Source: Verrucomicrobiota bacterium
Lineage (GTDB): Bacteria > Verrucomicrobiota > Verrucomicrobiia > Limisphaerales > UBA9464
Assembly (NCBI GenBank): GCA_947471985.1
Contig: CANIZL010000004.1
Location: 1-64,000, forward strand
Reading direction: 5' to 3'
DNA length: 64,000 nucleotides
The translations under genes were made by a program, and so were the position numbers. Each line of letters opens with the position of its first letter. The first letter of the stretch is position 1. The notes beneath the pieces were generated by a model. It saw only the letters and a program-made list of their open reading frames with translations, ran no database searches and was not told where the DNA came from. Shown piece by piece: positions 19,021 to 27,208 of this stretch.

Positions 19021-19950
19021 ATGCTTTGGCGTCGAGTAACTTCTTTCTGCCTGGGACTGTTGGCGATCACCGCAGCGGTGTTCGCCACGGATTTCCATTT
19101 CAATAGTGGCGACAAGATCACCGGTGAATTGGCGGCGATCGATGCCAACGGTTTTGTGATCCGTCTGCCGGACGGCACGTACACCCCGCGTTTCCCGTGG
19201 TTGAAGCTCTCCGACGAGACCTTGGAAACCTTGAAGGATCATCCGAAGGCCAAGAAGTTCGTGGAGCCGCTGATCATGCCGCCCGCCGAGGAAGTGGCCG
19301 TGAAGCAGGCCAAGGCGGCCATCAAGCTGAGCCCGGCGGCGATGCCGCCGCCGGTGGACGGCAAGAAGGGGTGGCTGACCGCGCTGACGTCGCCGCCCGG
19401 ATTGCTTTTCCTGGGTCTCCTGTACCTCGCCAACCTGTATACGGCGTTTGAGATTTCCAAGTTCAAGTGGCGCCCGGCCGCTCTGGTGTGCGGAACGGCG
19501 GCGGTTTTGCCCGTCCTGGGTCCGGCAGTGTTCCTCATCCTGCCGCGTTATGTCGCCCCGGTGGTGGAGGACGCGACCAAGGTCGCCTCGGCCGACATGA
19601 AGCTGGCGGTCGCCGATTCCGGACCGTCCTTGGTCAAGCAGATGGGTATGTCCCGCGCCGGCGCCAACCAGAGCGTCGAGGAAGTCACCGGTGGTGCCCG
19701 GTCCTTCACTCGCGCCACGCACACGTTTAATCGCAAATTTCTCGAAGGTCAGCTGACCAACTTCCTCAAGCCGGTGGTGGCCGGATCCGATGCGGGCATG
19801 ATCCTCGAAGTGGTGCACGGCCGCGGGACCAACGTCTGTCAGCGCATTTCCCGACTCACCATGAGTGACGCGGTGTTTCTGGATGCGGAAGGACGGGAGA
19901 TTCCGGTCGAATACACCGATCTTAAGGAAATCCACGTTCGGCCCGCCTGA
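19021..19950 (+). CDS. Secreted/membrane protein with SHD1-like N-terminus, function unknown
   Basis: A 309-residue protein from the ATG at 19021; the ORF track starts six codons earlier at a TTG. A signal peptide (MLWRRVTSFCLGLLAITAAVFA) is followed by about 65 residues (FHFNSGDKITGELAAIDANG, then FPWLKLSDETLETLK) that resemble small beta domains found in PVC secreted proteins. Two adjacent membrane segments lie near 125-145 and 153-175 (PPGLLFLGLLYLANLYTAF and PAALVCGTAAVLPVLGPAVF). The C-terminal half has no motif I recognise. It ends 24 bp before the adenylate kinase gene on the same strand, so the two may be co-transcribed. Confidence 0.8.
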   Translation: MLWRRVTSFCLGLLAITAAVFATDFHFNSGDKITGELAAIDANGFVIRLPDGTYTPRFPWLKLSDETLETLKDHPKAKKFVEPLIMPPAEEVAVKQAKAAIKLSPAAMPPPVDGKKGWLTALTSPPGLLFLGLLYLANLYTAFEISKFKWRPAALVCGTAAVLPVLGPAVFLILPRYVAPVVEDATKVASADMKLAVADSGPSLVKQMGMSRAGANQSVEEVTGGARSFTRATHTFNRKFLEGQLTNFLKPVVAGSDAGMILEVVHGRGTNVCQRISRLTMSDAVFLDAEGREIPVEYTDLKEIHVRPA

Positions 19951-19974
19951 CGCGCAACCGTCCCCGCCGTCTTC

Positions 19975-20625
19975 ATGCGATATCGCGCAATTTTGTTGTT
20001 CGGAGCACCCGGTGCCGGCAAGGGCACGCAGGGTAAAATTCTCGGGCAAATCCCCAATTTCGTCCATTTCTCCTGCGGCGACGCCTTCCGGTCCCTGCGG
20101 GTGGATTCGCCTCTGGGCCGGGTTTTCGTGGACTACGCGGGTAAGGGCAATCTGGTGCCCGACGAGCCGACCATCGAGTTGTGGAAGCAGTCGATGAACG
20201 GCATGGCGGCCACCGGTCGATTCAATCCGGAGGCCGACACGCTGCTGCTGGATGGCATTCCACGGAATCCCAACCAGGCACGGATCATGGCCGACATGAT
20301 CGAGGTGAAGGCCATTTTCAATTTGTTCTGCCCGGTGGTGGACAAGCTGATCAACCGCCTGCAACGCCGGGCCCTCAAGGACAACCGGCTGGATGACGCC
20401 AATGTGGAAGTCATCCGCAGCCGGCTGGAGACGTACAAACGGGAGACCCGGGCGGTGTTGGAGTGTTATCCGGAGTCCATGATCCATCAGATCGATTCCA
20501 CCCAGGAACCGCTGCAGGTGCTGCTGGACATTCTTAAGATTGTGTCCCGCCTGCCGAAGCCCGCCGTGAGCGACGGGACGACCGTGTTTTCCCGGACTTC
20601 CCCGCTCAGTTCGACAGGATCCTGA
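19975..20625 (+). CDS. adk: Adenylate kinase family protein
   Basis: A 216-residue P-loop nucleoside monophosphate kinase. The Walker A loop is GAPGAGKGT (residues 10-18), the AMP-binding region has HFSCGDAFRSL, and the DGIPRNPNQA motif matches the family DGFPRT region. The LID region is short (RALKDNRLDDANVEVIRSRL) with no zinc-binding cysteines. It would interconvert ATP plus AMP and 2 ADP. The last 25 residues are a Ser/Thr-rich tail not usual in Adk. It is convergent with the minus-strand propeller gene, only 11 bp away. The replacement of the usual DGFPR by DGIPR and the short lid leave some doubt between Adk and a related NMP kinase. Confidence 0.85.
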   Translation: MRYRAILLFGAPGAGKGTQGKILGQIPNFVHFSCGDAFRSLRVDSPLGRVFVDYAGKGNLVPDEPTIELWKQSMNGMAATGRFNPEADTLLLDGIPRNPNQARIMADMIEVKAIFNLFCPVVDKLINRLQRRALKDNRLDDANVEVIRSRLETYKRETRAVLECYPESMIHQIDSTQEPLQVLLDILKIVSRLPKPAVSDGTTVFSRTSPLSSTGS

Positions 20626-20636
20626 CCGGACCGGAC

Positions 20637-21533
20637 CTAACGGTGGATGGCTCCCCGGGTGACATCACCCGGGACGTCGAGCAATTGGACCTGGTTGATG
20701 GTCTTGAAGTGGAGATCATCCCGGAATTGCCAGACCACCTGTTTGTCCGGGGTAACCTCAAAGAACTGCGGCTGCTCGCCGATGTGGCCGTGTCCGAGGT
20801 AATTGCAGCAAATCGTATTGCCATTGGGCAATCGCTGACAACCCGCCATGAGGCGCAGGGTGTTTCCGGGAAGATCATGTTCCTTCAGCTCCCAAACGAT
20901 CCGCCCCTTGCGATCGACCTCCACGACCTTGTGCCCGTCCCCGCAGCTGATGAGCAGGTGGCCCCACCGGACCGGGACTACCTCATGGGGATCACCGGAC
21001 ACCTTGATCTCGCGGAGCACCTTACCGCGGCCGGAGAGTTCGACGACCTTACCCTCGCCCTTAAAGCAGACGAGGTAGTGGCCGTTGGGGAGTTTCCGGG
21101 TGCCCCGAAATTGATTGTGCGCGGTGATGCTGGGCAGCGTGGTGAGTTTGATTTCCTTGGCGATGTGTCCCTGGCGATCGACTTCAATAATCCGGCTGGT
21201 GCCTCCCTCGACCAGAAGAACCCGCCCATTAGGCAATGGCTGGCACGCGTGAACCTCCACACCGGCGGGGGCCTGGTATTCCCAGACGACCTTCTTGGCC
21301 GGGGTGACTTCCAGCGCTCCGTTGAGATGACAAAAGAGGTAATTTCCGCTGGGAAGACGCCAGCAATCCTGGGGATTCTTACAAGCGTATTCCCACTCGA
21401 TCTGACCCGTCGCGGAGACCACGCAGACGCGGCTGGAATTGTAATCGCAGGCCAGAAACGGATGAGCCGCCAGGGAGCGGAAAGCGAGCGCACCGAGCAA
21501 GCCCATCAGGCGGCCGATTTGCGGGAGAGTCAT
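20637..21533 (-). CDS. Secreted beta-propeller protein (PQQ/NHL-like repeats)
   Basis: A 298-residue protein with a signal peptide (MTLPQIGRLMGLLGALAFRS, cut near LAA). The mature part consists of about six repeats of roughly 40 residues built on the pattern xRLPNGNxLxC...GxVxExxxxGKVVWE, for example WRLPSGNYLFCHLNGALEVT, RKLPNGHYLVCFKGEGKVVE and QRLPNGNTICCNYLGHGH. This spacing is that of a beta-propeller of the PQQ/arylsulfotransferase-like kind. No catalytic residue set is recognised, so it may be a binding protein. Odd for a secreted protein, it holds several cysteines (EYACKNPQDC, ICCNYL). It is not obviously part of an operon. Confidence 0.8.
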   Translation of the reverse strand: MTLPQIGRLMGLLGALAFRSLAAHPFLACDYNSSRVCVVSATGQIEWEYACKNPQDCWRLPSGNYLFCHLNGALEVTPAKKVVWEYQAPAGVEVHACQPLPNGRVLLVEGGTSRIIEVDRQGHIAKEIKLTTLPSITAHNQFRGTRKLPNGHYLVCFKGEGKVVELSGRGKVLREIKVSGDPHEVVPVRWGHLLISCGDGHKVVEVDRKGRIVWELKEHDLPGNTLRLMAGCQRLPNGNTICCNYLGHGHIGEQPQFFEVTPDKQVVWQFRDDLHFKTINQVQLLDVPGDVTRGAIHR

Positions 21534-21683
21534 AAGGCCAATGTGACGGGCGAATTGAGCCGGTCACGCTGGAAATTGCGCCGGAGGCAGTGTGCCAGGC
21601 TCATTGAGCCGCCTTTTGGAGGTTTCGGTCCGCGGATTGCCGTGCCGGAGGACCGGAGCACTTGAGGTGAACCAGGCCGCTTC

Positions 21684-23081
21684 TCAGGGGATCAGGAGGG
21701 CTCGGTAGAAGCCAGCCGTCGTCGCGGTCTCGGCGAACTCCAGTTCGGTACCCATCCCAACCAGATCGCCGCGAGAAGCCCAAACTGAGTCGCCCAGTGC
21801 TGCCTTGAACTCCACCCGATAAGCCTTCCCGGCCAATGCGATAAAGCGGAGTTTCACCTGACCGTTGACCACGACGGGTGCGGTCAACAGGGGCGCCGGC
21901 GGTGGCGGTATTGCGCCGCCGATTGCGGCGTAGATGGCCTGAGTTCCACCTTCGAGGGTGACGAGAAGTGCCACGTCATCGCCTTGACCGTCCACCAATG
22001 TTACCCCGGTTAGCGTCTTGCCATCCAGCTTGGGTGGCGTGATGCCGTCGGGATACGGCAGGAGCATTTCGGAGGTGCCGTTGTCGCCGAAGGTCGCCGT
22101 GGCGACATTCAGGGTACCCTCGCTGTAGCGTATGCCGGGCTGATAGAAACTGTTCCCGGTGCCAGCGGCCGAAACCATTTCGTAAACTCCGAGGAAGGAG
22201 TTGGCGCCATCCAGGTCGAGATTCACGAATGGCGCATTGCGTTGGAAGTAGGTCTTGGATCCGTTTTGTGCCGGATGCTTGTCGTTACCGTCGATGAGTT
22301 TGATCAACACCCCATCCGGCCCGGCCCGATACATGCCGAACGGCCCTTTTCCCTGCGGATCCGCCGAGGCAACAAAGCCGACATTCTGTCCGTCGAAAGC
22401 GATCTGATAGCGGCCGGGTTGTCCGGTGAAGCCACCCAGCGAGCCTGGCAGATCATCACCACTTTGAACGACGGTCCGCAGGGTGATGCCGTCCCAGCGG
22501 AAAACGCCGTTCTTTAACGCACCATTTTCCGTAAACTGCGTTGCACCCGCCACCTCGTGGCCGACTCGAACGGGATATCCCAGCCCATTCAATTTCTTGC
22601 CGGCTATTTCCCGTTGCCCGTCAAAGACCGTCGTGATCACGCCGTCCCGCCACTCGAAGAAGCCATTGATGGCACCTGGACGGCCAAAGAAGACCTCGGC
22701 GCTGAAATTCAAAGCCCCCTCGGTTTCGTCGGTCGTGAAATGAACGGTGTCGAACGTGCTCCCGGTCGGCGCCAGCGTGTCGGCATAAATCAGCTTGGTC
22801 AGCGCGCCATTCTGCCAACGGAACAGGCCCTGCCGGCTGGCAGTTTCACCCGCCACGATATGGAGCTTGCCGTCGCGCAGGGTAAAGCGCTCGATGGCAT
22901 TGAAGAGTGCGTTCGCCGTTCCAGGAATCGGATCACCCTTGGCCAGGACCTTCACAAAGGTGCGCCCCTTCCAAACGGGATTGGCCTGCCCCAATACGCT
23001 GGGAGTCAGGGCCAAAGTGGCGACGACGACCCAAACCGCCAGACCAGCGGGACGACTTTGGAAACACTGTGAGATACGCAT
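21684..23081 (-). CDS. Secreted repeat protein with C-terminal Verrucomicrobial beta-sandwich
   Basis: A 465-residue protein from the ATG at 23079-23081, which starts a clear signal peptide (MRISQCFQSRPAGLAVWVVV, cut near VLGQA). The ORF track adds 74 unrelated residues. The body is built from repeats of about 60 residues with the pattern GLFRWQNGALTKLIYAD..., GFFEWRDGVITTVFDGQ..., GVFRWDGITLRTVVQSGDDL..., consistent with a beta-propeller. The last 70 residues (LRFIALAGKAYRVEFKAALG, then EFAETATTAGFYRALLIP) form a beta-sandwich that recurs in secreted Verrucomicrobial proteins, including the N-terminus of the protein at 35545. No enzymatic motif is seen; a surface or polysaccharide-related role is an inference. 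Confidence 0.78.
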   Translation of the reverse strand: MRISQCFQSRPAGLAVWVVVATLALTPSVLGQANPVWKGRTFVKVLAKGDPIPGTANALFNAIERFTLRDGKLHIVAGETASRQGLFRWQNGALTKLIYADTLAPTGSTFDTVHFTTDETEGALNFSAEVFFGRPGAINGFFEWRDGVITTVFDGQREIAGKKLNGLGYPVRVGHEVAGATQFTENGALKNGVFRWDGITLRTVVQSGDDLPGSLGGFTGQPGRYQIAFDGQNVGFVASADPQGKGPFGMYRAGPDGVLIKLIDGNDKHPAQNGSKTYFQRNAPFVNLDLDGANSFLGVYEMVSAAGTGNSFYQPGIRYSEGTLNVATATFGDNGTSEMLLPYPDGITPPKLDGKTLTGVTLVDGQGDDVALLVTLEGGTQAIYAAIGGAIPPPPAPLLTAPVVVNGQVKLRFIALAGKAYRVEFKAALGDSVWASRGDLVGMGTELEFAETATTAGFYRALLIP

Positions 23082-23348
23082 CGACCCGCGAGCATTGATG
23101 CCCGCGTTTGCTGGAGCAAGTCGCGAGCTTGATATGGCACTAGGTGCCCCGCTCCGTACCGACCGGACGGTACATCGGATCGAAGGCGCGGGCGATCGCA
23201 CAGTGCTGGCTTCCATTGTCGCGGCCGCTGCACAAGGCCCCTCTACGGTCGATACGCAGTTCACCGGCAGCCGAAATGATCGGGCGCTAGCCGAACGCGC
23301 CAACCCCTCCCCAACCCCCGATGTGTCATCGCCCGTCGTGATATATAG

Positions 23349-23480
23349 CGTGCCAGGTTCACTGCTCCACGCAGCGCGACAGGCTCCCTACGCGATCCCA
23401 CTGAAAACGGTGCCACCCTCCCTATTCGCCCGGCGTAGCGATCGTGCCAGGTTCGGTATTTCGCCGGATAGGGAGCCAGC
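23349..23480. repeat. REP-like repeat cluster, left of RAYT gene
   Basis: This cluster holds several short units that recur, mostly inverted, on the other side of the transposase: GTGCCAGGTTCACT (23350-23363), AGGCTCCCTA (23381-23390), GTGCCACCCTCCCTATT (23410-23426), GTGCCAGGTTCGGT (23444-23457) and GATAGGGAGCCAG (23467-23479). Read on the minus strand they become AATAGGGAGGGTGGCAC and AGTGAACCTGGCAC, matching the right-hand cluster. The rest of the 23082-23705 gap has no convincing gene. Confidence 0.6.
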
Positions 23481-23499
23481 CTCAGTATCGTGCGCAGCG

Positions 23500-23529
23500 G
23501 CCTCCGACAGCGATGTCGCGGTCGGAGGC
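23500..23529. other. Long imperfect hairpin near RAYT repeats
   Basis: GCCTCCGAC (23500-23508) pairs perfectly with GTCGGAGGC (23521-23529), and inside it GCGA pairs with TCGC around a TG loop with one A/G mismatch between the two stems. This gives a nearly continuous 13-pair hairpin beside the REP-like cluster. No T-tract follows. Confidence 0.5.
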
Positions 23530-23705
23530 GTGAACTTTGGACGGCGGGATTGGACCAGGATGGGTGTTTGGGCAGGCGCTCAGCTCACATTTGATCTTCG
23601 TGAGGCACGGGGCGGCCCGAAGTGACCTGAGATCGGCAAAGTTCTCCCCTTCCGGCGCGGGAATTTCGCCGGTTCGGCCGGTTGAAGGTTGGGTTCTCTG
23701 TGCCG

Positions 23706-24674
23706 TCAGCCGATGGCGTCGACGCGCAGGTCGCGGAGGACGCTGATTCCGGGGAGGGGGACGCCCCGGATGGGGCGAGCCCCATCCTTCCGCTTCGGGC
23801 TGAATCGGTCCCGAAACCGCATGAACTGCTGATCCACAAACTCCCGCGATCCCAGAATCACTCCATCGCTGAAATGCCGTATCCGCAGGCGTAGCACTTG
23901 GCCCCCGCCCAACTCACCGCCACGCGCCAGTTCGGCACGAATCGTTTCCGGGTCCAGGACCTGCTTATCGCTCGCATTGGCGGAACCGGCCGTTACGAAG
24001 AGCAGGCAGCGGTAGGCGGCCGCGGCCGCCGGCCAGTCCTGGGGTTCCAGGAAGCTCATCAATCCCTGCTGGATCCTGCTATTGCCCACCAGCGCGGCGG
24101 CGTAGCCGCAGTGCCGGTAGTCCTTCGGATCCGAGACCAGTCCCGCCCGCACGGGATTCAGATCAATGTAAGCCGCCAGTGTCTTCAGGGCGGTCGGGGA
24201 ATCCTCCACCAGAAGACTTGTAAAGCGTTCGGCCCACAGGGTACCGAAGCGATCGTTCCGCTCGTTGTACCACCGGCTGAAGCTTTGCTTGAACTCCTTC
24301 ATGAAGGCCGAGACATCCCCCTGACGCGCTTCCACCGACGCTCGGATCAGTGGATCGATCTTCCCCGTCTTTTTCAACGCCTCGTGCGCCAGCACGGTCC
24401 ACACGCCCTGTGGGCCGTAGAACGCCGTCAGCTTTTCCAGCAGGGCCTCCTCGGAAAGTTCGGTCGGTGGGGGGATTCGCACGAGCAGGTGGAAGTGATT
24501 GGACATCATGCAGTAGGTCAGCACCTCCACCCCGCAGAAGCGGGCCAGTGGCCAGAGTAATTGGACCAACTTCTCCTTCCCCAAGTCATCCAACAGCTTC
24601 TGCCCGCCCACAATCCGTGAAAGGCAGTGATACACGGCCGTCTCCCCCACCGGTTTGATTCGCTTCAGTCTCAT
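23706..24674 (-). CDS. REP-associated tyrosine transposase (RAYT, IS200-like Y1 domain)
   Basis: A 322-residue protein from the ATG at 24672-24674 (MRLKRIKPVGETAVYHCLSR); the ORF track adds 83 residues from an upstream start inside repeat sequence. The HUH metal-binding motif is H60-F-H62 in MMSNHFHLLVRIP. A helix KEFKQSFSRWYNERNDRFG carries the candidate catalytic tyrosine, and the C-terminal part DLNPVRAGLVSDPKDYRHCG is a family signature. RAYTs are domesticated single-strand transposases that process REP hairpins. Inverted REP-like repeats lie on both sides (23349-23480 and 24806-24890). The C-terminal 100 residues after the Y1 domain are longer than the minimal IS200 enzyme. It appears intact. 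Confidence 0.88.
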   Translation of the reverse strand: MRLKRIKPVGETAVYHCLSRIVGGQKLLDDLGKEKLVQLLWPLARFCGVEVLTYCMMSNHFHLLVRIPPPTELSEEALLEKLTAFYGPQGVWTVLAHEALKKTGKIDPLIRASVEARQGDVSAFMKEFKQSFSRWYNERNDRFGTLWAERFTSLLVEDSPTALKTLAAYIDLNPVRAGLVSDPKDYRHCGYAAALVGNSRIQQGLMSFLEPQDWPAAAAAYRCLLFVTAGSANASDKQVLDPETIRAELARGGELGGGQVLRLRIRHFSDGVILGSREFVDQQFMRFRDRFSPKRKDGARPIRGVPLPGISVLRDLRVDAIG

Positions 24675-24805
24675 GTTGTTCTTCGTGGTGTTTGCGGACC
24701 CCAGCCCAACGGGGCGGGGGTTCCACGCCCTGCTACGAAGAATTCGGGCTGGAGTTACAGACTTTTTTATACCAAGCCTGCTACGATCTCCGGAGGGCGG
24801 CCGGG

Positions 24806-24890
24806 GATAGGGAGCCTGGCACGCTATCTGGTGCGCGGGGGAATAGGGAGCGTGGCACCACTTACACGCGATAGTGAACCTGGTACCGTT
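24806..24890. repeat. REP-like repeat cluster, right of RAYT gene
   Basis: GATAGGGAGCCTGGCAC (24806-24822), GAATAGGGAGCGTGGCAC (24841-24858) and AGTGAACCTGGTACCGTT (24873-24890) are direct copies of one another in their first parts and inverted relatives of the units at 23349-23480. They lie upstream of the RAYT start and immediately after the end of the kinase gene, whose last codons are at 24924. Confidence 0.6.
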
Positions 24891-24923
24891 TCGGTGTTTC
24901 CAACGTCCAGGCCGTCGTTTCAA

Positions 24924-26102
24924 TCAGAATACTGGCTCGGACGCCGGTGCCACACCCGAGGAATCCGGTCCGCCACGGGATACCGCCTCCACGTCTGTTT
25001 TCACCGCCCCGGCGGTCTGGTAGCGCTGCTGGGGATCGGGCTCCAAGGACTTGAGAACAATCGCGTCCACGCGCGTGTCCAGCGGGAGCTTTTGTGAGGG
25101 CGGACCAAACCGGCCCAAGGGCAGTTCCCCGGTCAGCATTTCGTAGAAGACGACTCCCAGGGAATAGATGTCGGCACGGTGATCGACGTGTTCGGAGGCG
25201 CCCACCTGCTCCGGCGCCATATAGTGGGGCGTCCCAAGACTCTGCTGCCGCCCGGTCAGCGTGACGTCGGGCTTCCGGTCCATGAGTTTCGCAATGCCGA
25301 AATCGGCTATTTTTACCCGCCCTTGGCGATCAATAAGAATGTTCTCCGGTTTCACGTCCCGGTGCACCACGCCCGCGTCATGGGCAAACTGTAGCCCTTC
25401 ACAGATTCGCGGGATGATGGCGAGCGCCTCCGCGGGACTGAGGCGACGCGACTGCTCCAACTCGCGCAGGTTCGAGCCCTCGACATATTCCATGACCAAA
25501 TAGTAATACGGTCCGGCCTGCCCGAAGTCGTGGATCGCGACGATGTTGGGATGACACAATCGGGCCAACGTCCGGGCTTCGCGCCGGAAGCGTTCGGCAA
25601 ACGCCGGATCCCGGGCACTCTCCGGCGGCAGGATTTTCAAGGCCACATCGCGATCCAGGTCCGATTGCCGTGCCCGGTATACCCAACCCATGCCACCCCC
25701 TCCGATGAGCTTCTGAATCTCCAGTTGGGGGAAATGCGGCTGAAGTTCCGCGGGCACAGGCGCAGGCGTCCGGACGTCCGAAGACTCCGATGAAGCCGCC
25801 TCCGGTTGGGTGTCAAACCCGGCCGCCAGCACGCACTTCGGACACAGCCCTTGCGGCGAATCCGCTCCCCTGGGAGTACCACAACGCGGACATGGCGGTG
25901 GACGCACCGACACCGACGGCAACGGCGGCGGCGGCGGCGAACCCAAGGTGTTCGACGGAGCCAACCGATTCCGTCGAACCGACAGCCAGATCACCACACC
26001 CAGCGCGGTGGCAATCACGACGGCGGGAACACCCAGGCAAATCAGGATGAAGATCAGCTCCGTCACCCCCAACATGGCCAGGAGACCCATGGAATGATCC
26101 AT
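24924..26102 (-). CDS. Membrane-anchored serine/threonine protein kinase
   Basis: A 392-residue kinase starting at the ATG at 26100-26102, overlapping the stop of the upstream mini-anchor gene (ATGA). One N-terminal membrane helix (about 11-41, LGVTELIFILICLGVPAVVI onward), a Pro-rich linker, and a zinc ribbon (CPRC...CPKC, 71-90) precede the catalytic domain (129-370). Motifs: IGGGGMGWVYRAR, VALK, HRDVKPEN (247-254), DFG (267-269), YMAPEQV. Unlike the kinase at 6827 there is no C-terminal sensor: the protein ends about 20 residues after the catalytic domain, so sensing may come from the anchor or partner proteins. It is the third gene of a sigma factor / anchor / kinase unit. Confidence 0.93.
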   Translation of the reverse strand: MDHSMGLLAMLGVTELIFILICLGVPAVVIATALGVVIWLSVRRNRLAPSNTLGSPPPPPLPSVSVRPPPCPRCGTPRGADSPQGLCPKCVLAAGFDTQPEAASSESSDVRTPAPVPAELQPHFPQLEIQKLIGGGGMGWVYRARQSDLDRDVALKILPPESARDPAFAERFRREARTLARLCHPNIVAIHDFGQAGPYYYLVMEYVEGSNLRELEQSRRLSPAEALAIIPRICEGLQFAHDAGVVHRDVKPENILIDRQGRVKIADFGIAKLMDRKPDVTLTGRQQSLGTPHYMAPEQVGASEHVDHRADIYSLGVVFYEMLTGELPLGRFGPPSQKLPLDTRVDAIVLKSLEPDPQQRYQTAGAVKTDVEAVSRGGPDSSGVAPASEPVF

Positions 26103-26308
26103 CACAATACCCGTTCGCCAGGTGAGGAGGGTCCGCCAGGGATCGGCGCTGACGGGGATACGGGGGCCCGATTCCGCCGCAAGATCGCCCACAACAGCAC
26201 GCCGACCACGGTGCCTACCACCACTGCGCCCACCGCCGCCACTATCAAGAGGATCAGGATCTCGGTCGTCCCCAGCATCGCCAGCAGGCCCATCGAAGTA
26301 TTATTCAT
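26102..26308 (-). CDS. Small membrane-anchor protein, paralogue of the kinase N-terminus
   Basis: A 68-residue protein starting at the ATG at 26306-26308. It begins MNNTSMGLLAMLGTTEILIL, followed by a membrane helix and RRNRAPVSPSAPIPGGPS. The kinase immediately downstream begins MDHSMGLLAMLGVTELIFIL and continues to SVRRNRLAPS, so the small protein is a copy of the kinase anchor without the catalytic part. Its TGA stop overlaps the kinase ATG by one base, which suggests coupled translation. It might form helix-helix contacts with the kinase and tune its dimerisation; that is inference. About 75 bp upstream, on the minus strand, is a GGTAAC motif (26383-26388) that could be an ECF-type -35 element. 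Confidence 0.7.
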   Translation of the reverse strand: MNNTSMGLLAMLGTTEILILLIVAAVGAVVVGTVVGVLLWAILRRNRAPVSPSAPIPGGPSSPGERVL

Positions 26309-26396
26309 AAGTAATTTTTCCCGGCGGCCGAGTCCAACAATGGATCGTCCACCACCTCTCATTGAAGAAATCCGCGGAGAATGTTACCAACTTTCT

Positions 26397-27131
26397 TCAA
26401 TTCGATACCGCGGCCAACAGATGGCGAAGCTCATCCTCGATCTCCCCCGGGGTCGCGACGGTCTGGGCAATCTCTTCCCGCAGCACCTCGCGATAGCGCT
26501 GTCGCAACCGGTGGGCGGCCACCCGCACCGCACCCTCGCTCAAGCCCAATTCGGCGGCCAACTGGGCGCCGGATAACTCCGCGACGTCGCCGCCCACCGT
26601 TCCCTTCAGACAGCCAAACAACGGCGCCTTGCCCTGTGCGGCATATTCCCGTTCGAGGCGACCGAGCACGGTGTCGAGCAACGCCAGGGCCCAGCATCGA
26701 TCGAAATCCTGTTCAGGCGTTCGCGGGGTGGCGGGTTCGAGCCCGAAGCGCTCCTCGCCCACCCGGGCATCCAGGGAAATCATCGGGATACCGCCACCGC
26801 GTTTCAGGGCCCGCGCACGATCGCCTTCATTGCTAAGGAAATGTTGCAACGCCGCCAGGAGAAAGGAGCGAAAGCGACCCCGTTCCGGTTGCACCCCGGC
26901 GAGCCAATCCTTCTCCAAAAACCGGGCAAAAAAGGACTGCGTCAGATCCTCCGCTTCGGCCGGCGCGTGCCCCCGGCGACGCACCTGCGCATACAGCGGA
27001 TACCAATACGCCCCGCACAATTGTTCCAGCGCCCGCGCCACCACCGGCGACTCCGTCCCTTGAGCCGCCAACACGACCGACCAACGGGTCGTCGCAAAGA
27101 CCGGTAGGGAGACTCCAGGCGTGGCGGGCAT
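26397..27131 (-). CDS. ECF-type RNA polymerase sigma factor associated with Ser/Thr kinases
   Basis: A 244-residue sigma factor. The N-terminal TRWSVVLAAQG is characteristic of the PVC kinase-linked ECF groups. Region 2 reads LCGAYWYPLYAQVRRRGHAP, then EAEDLTQSFFARFLEKDWL, and region 4 reads LAAELGLSEGAVRVAAHRLR, then QRYREVLREEIAQTV. The long linker (RFRSFLLAALQHFLSNEGDR and onward) is also usual in these groups. It directs RNA polymerase to a limited promoter set. It lies 88 bp upstream of the anchor/kinase pair, and the kinase is likely to control it by phosphorylation or vice versa, as proposed for related pairs. The ATG at 27129-27131 is the natural start. Confidence 0.93.
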   Translation of the reverse strand: MPATPGVSLPVFATTRWSVVLAAQGTESPVVARALEQLCGAYWYPLYAQVRRRGHAPAEAEDLTQSFFARFLEKDWLAGVQPERGRFRSFLLAALQHFLSNEGDRARALKRGGGIPMISLDARVGEERFGLEPATPRTPEQDFDRCWALALLDTVLGRLEREYAAQGKAPLFGCLKGTVGGDVAELSGAQLAAELGLSEGAVRVAAHRLRQRYREVLREEIAQTVATPGEIEDELRHLLAAVSN

Positions 27132-27208
27132 TTGAGTGGATCGCGTAAAGAAGTTTTCCGGTCAACGATTCAACCTGCACGCGAAGAATCGCCCGCACCG
27201 ATCCGCCC

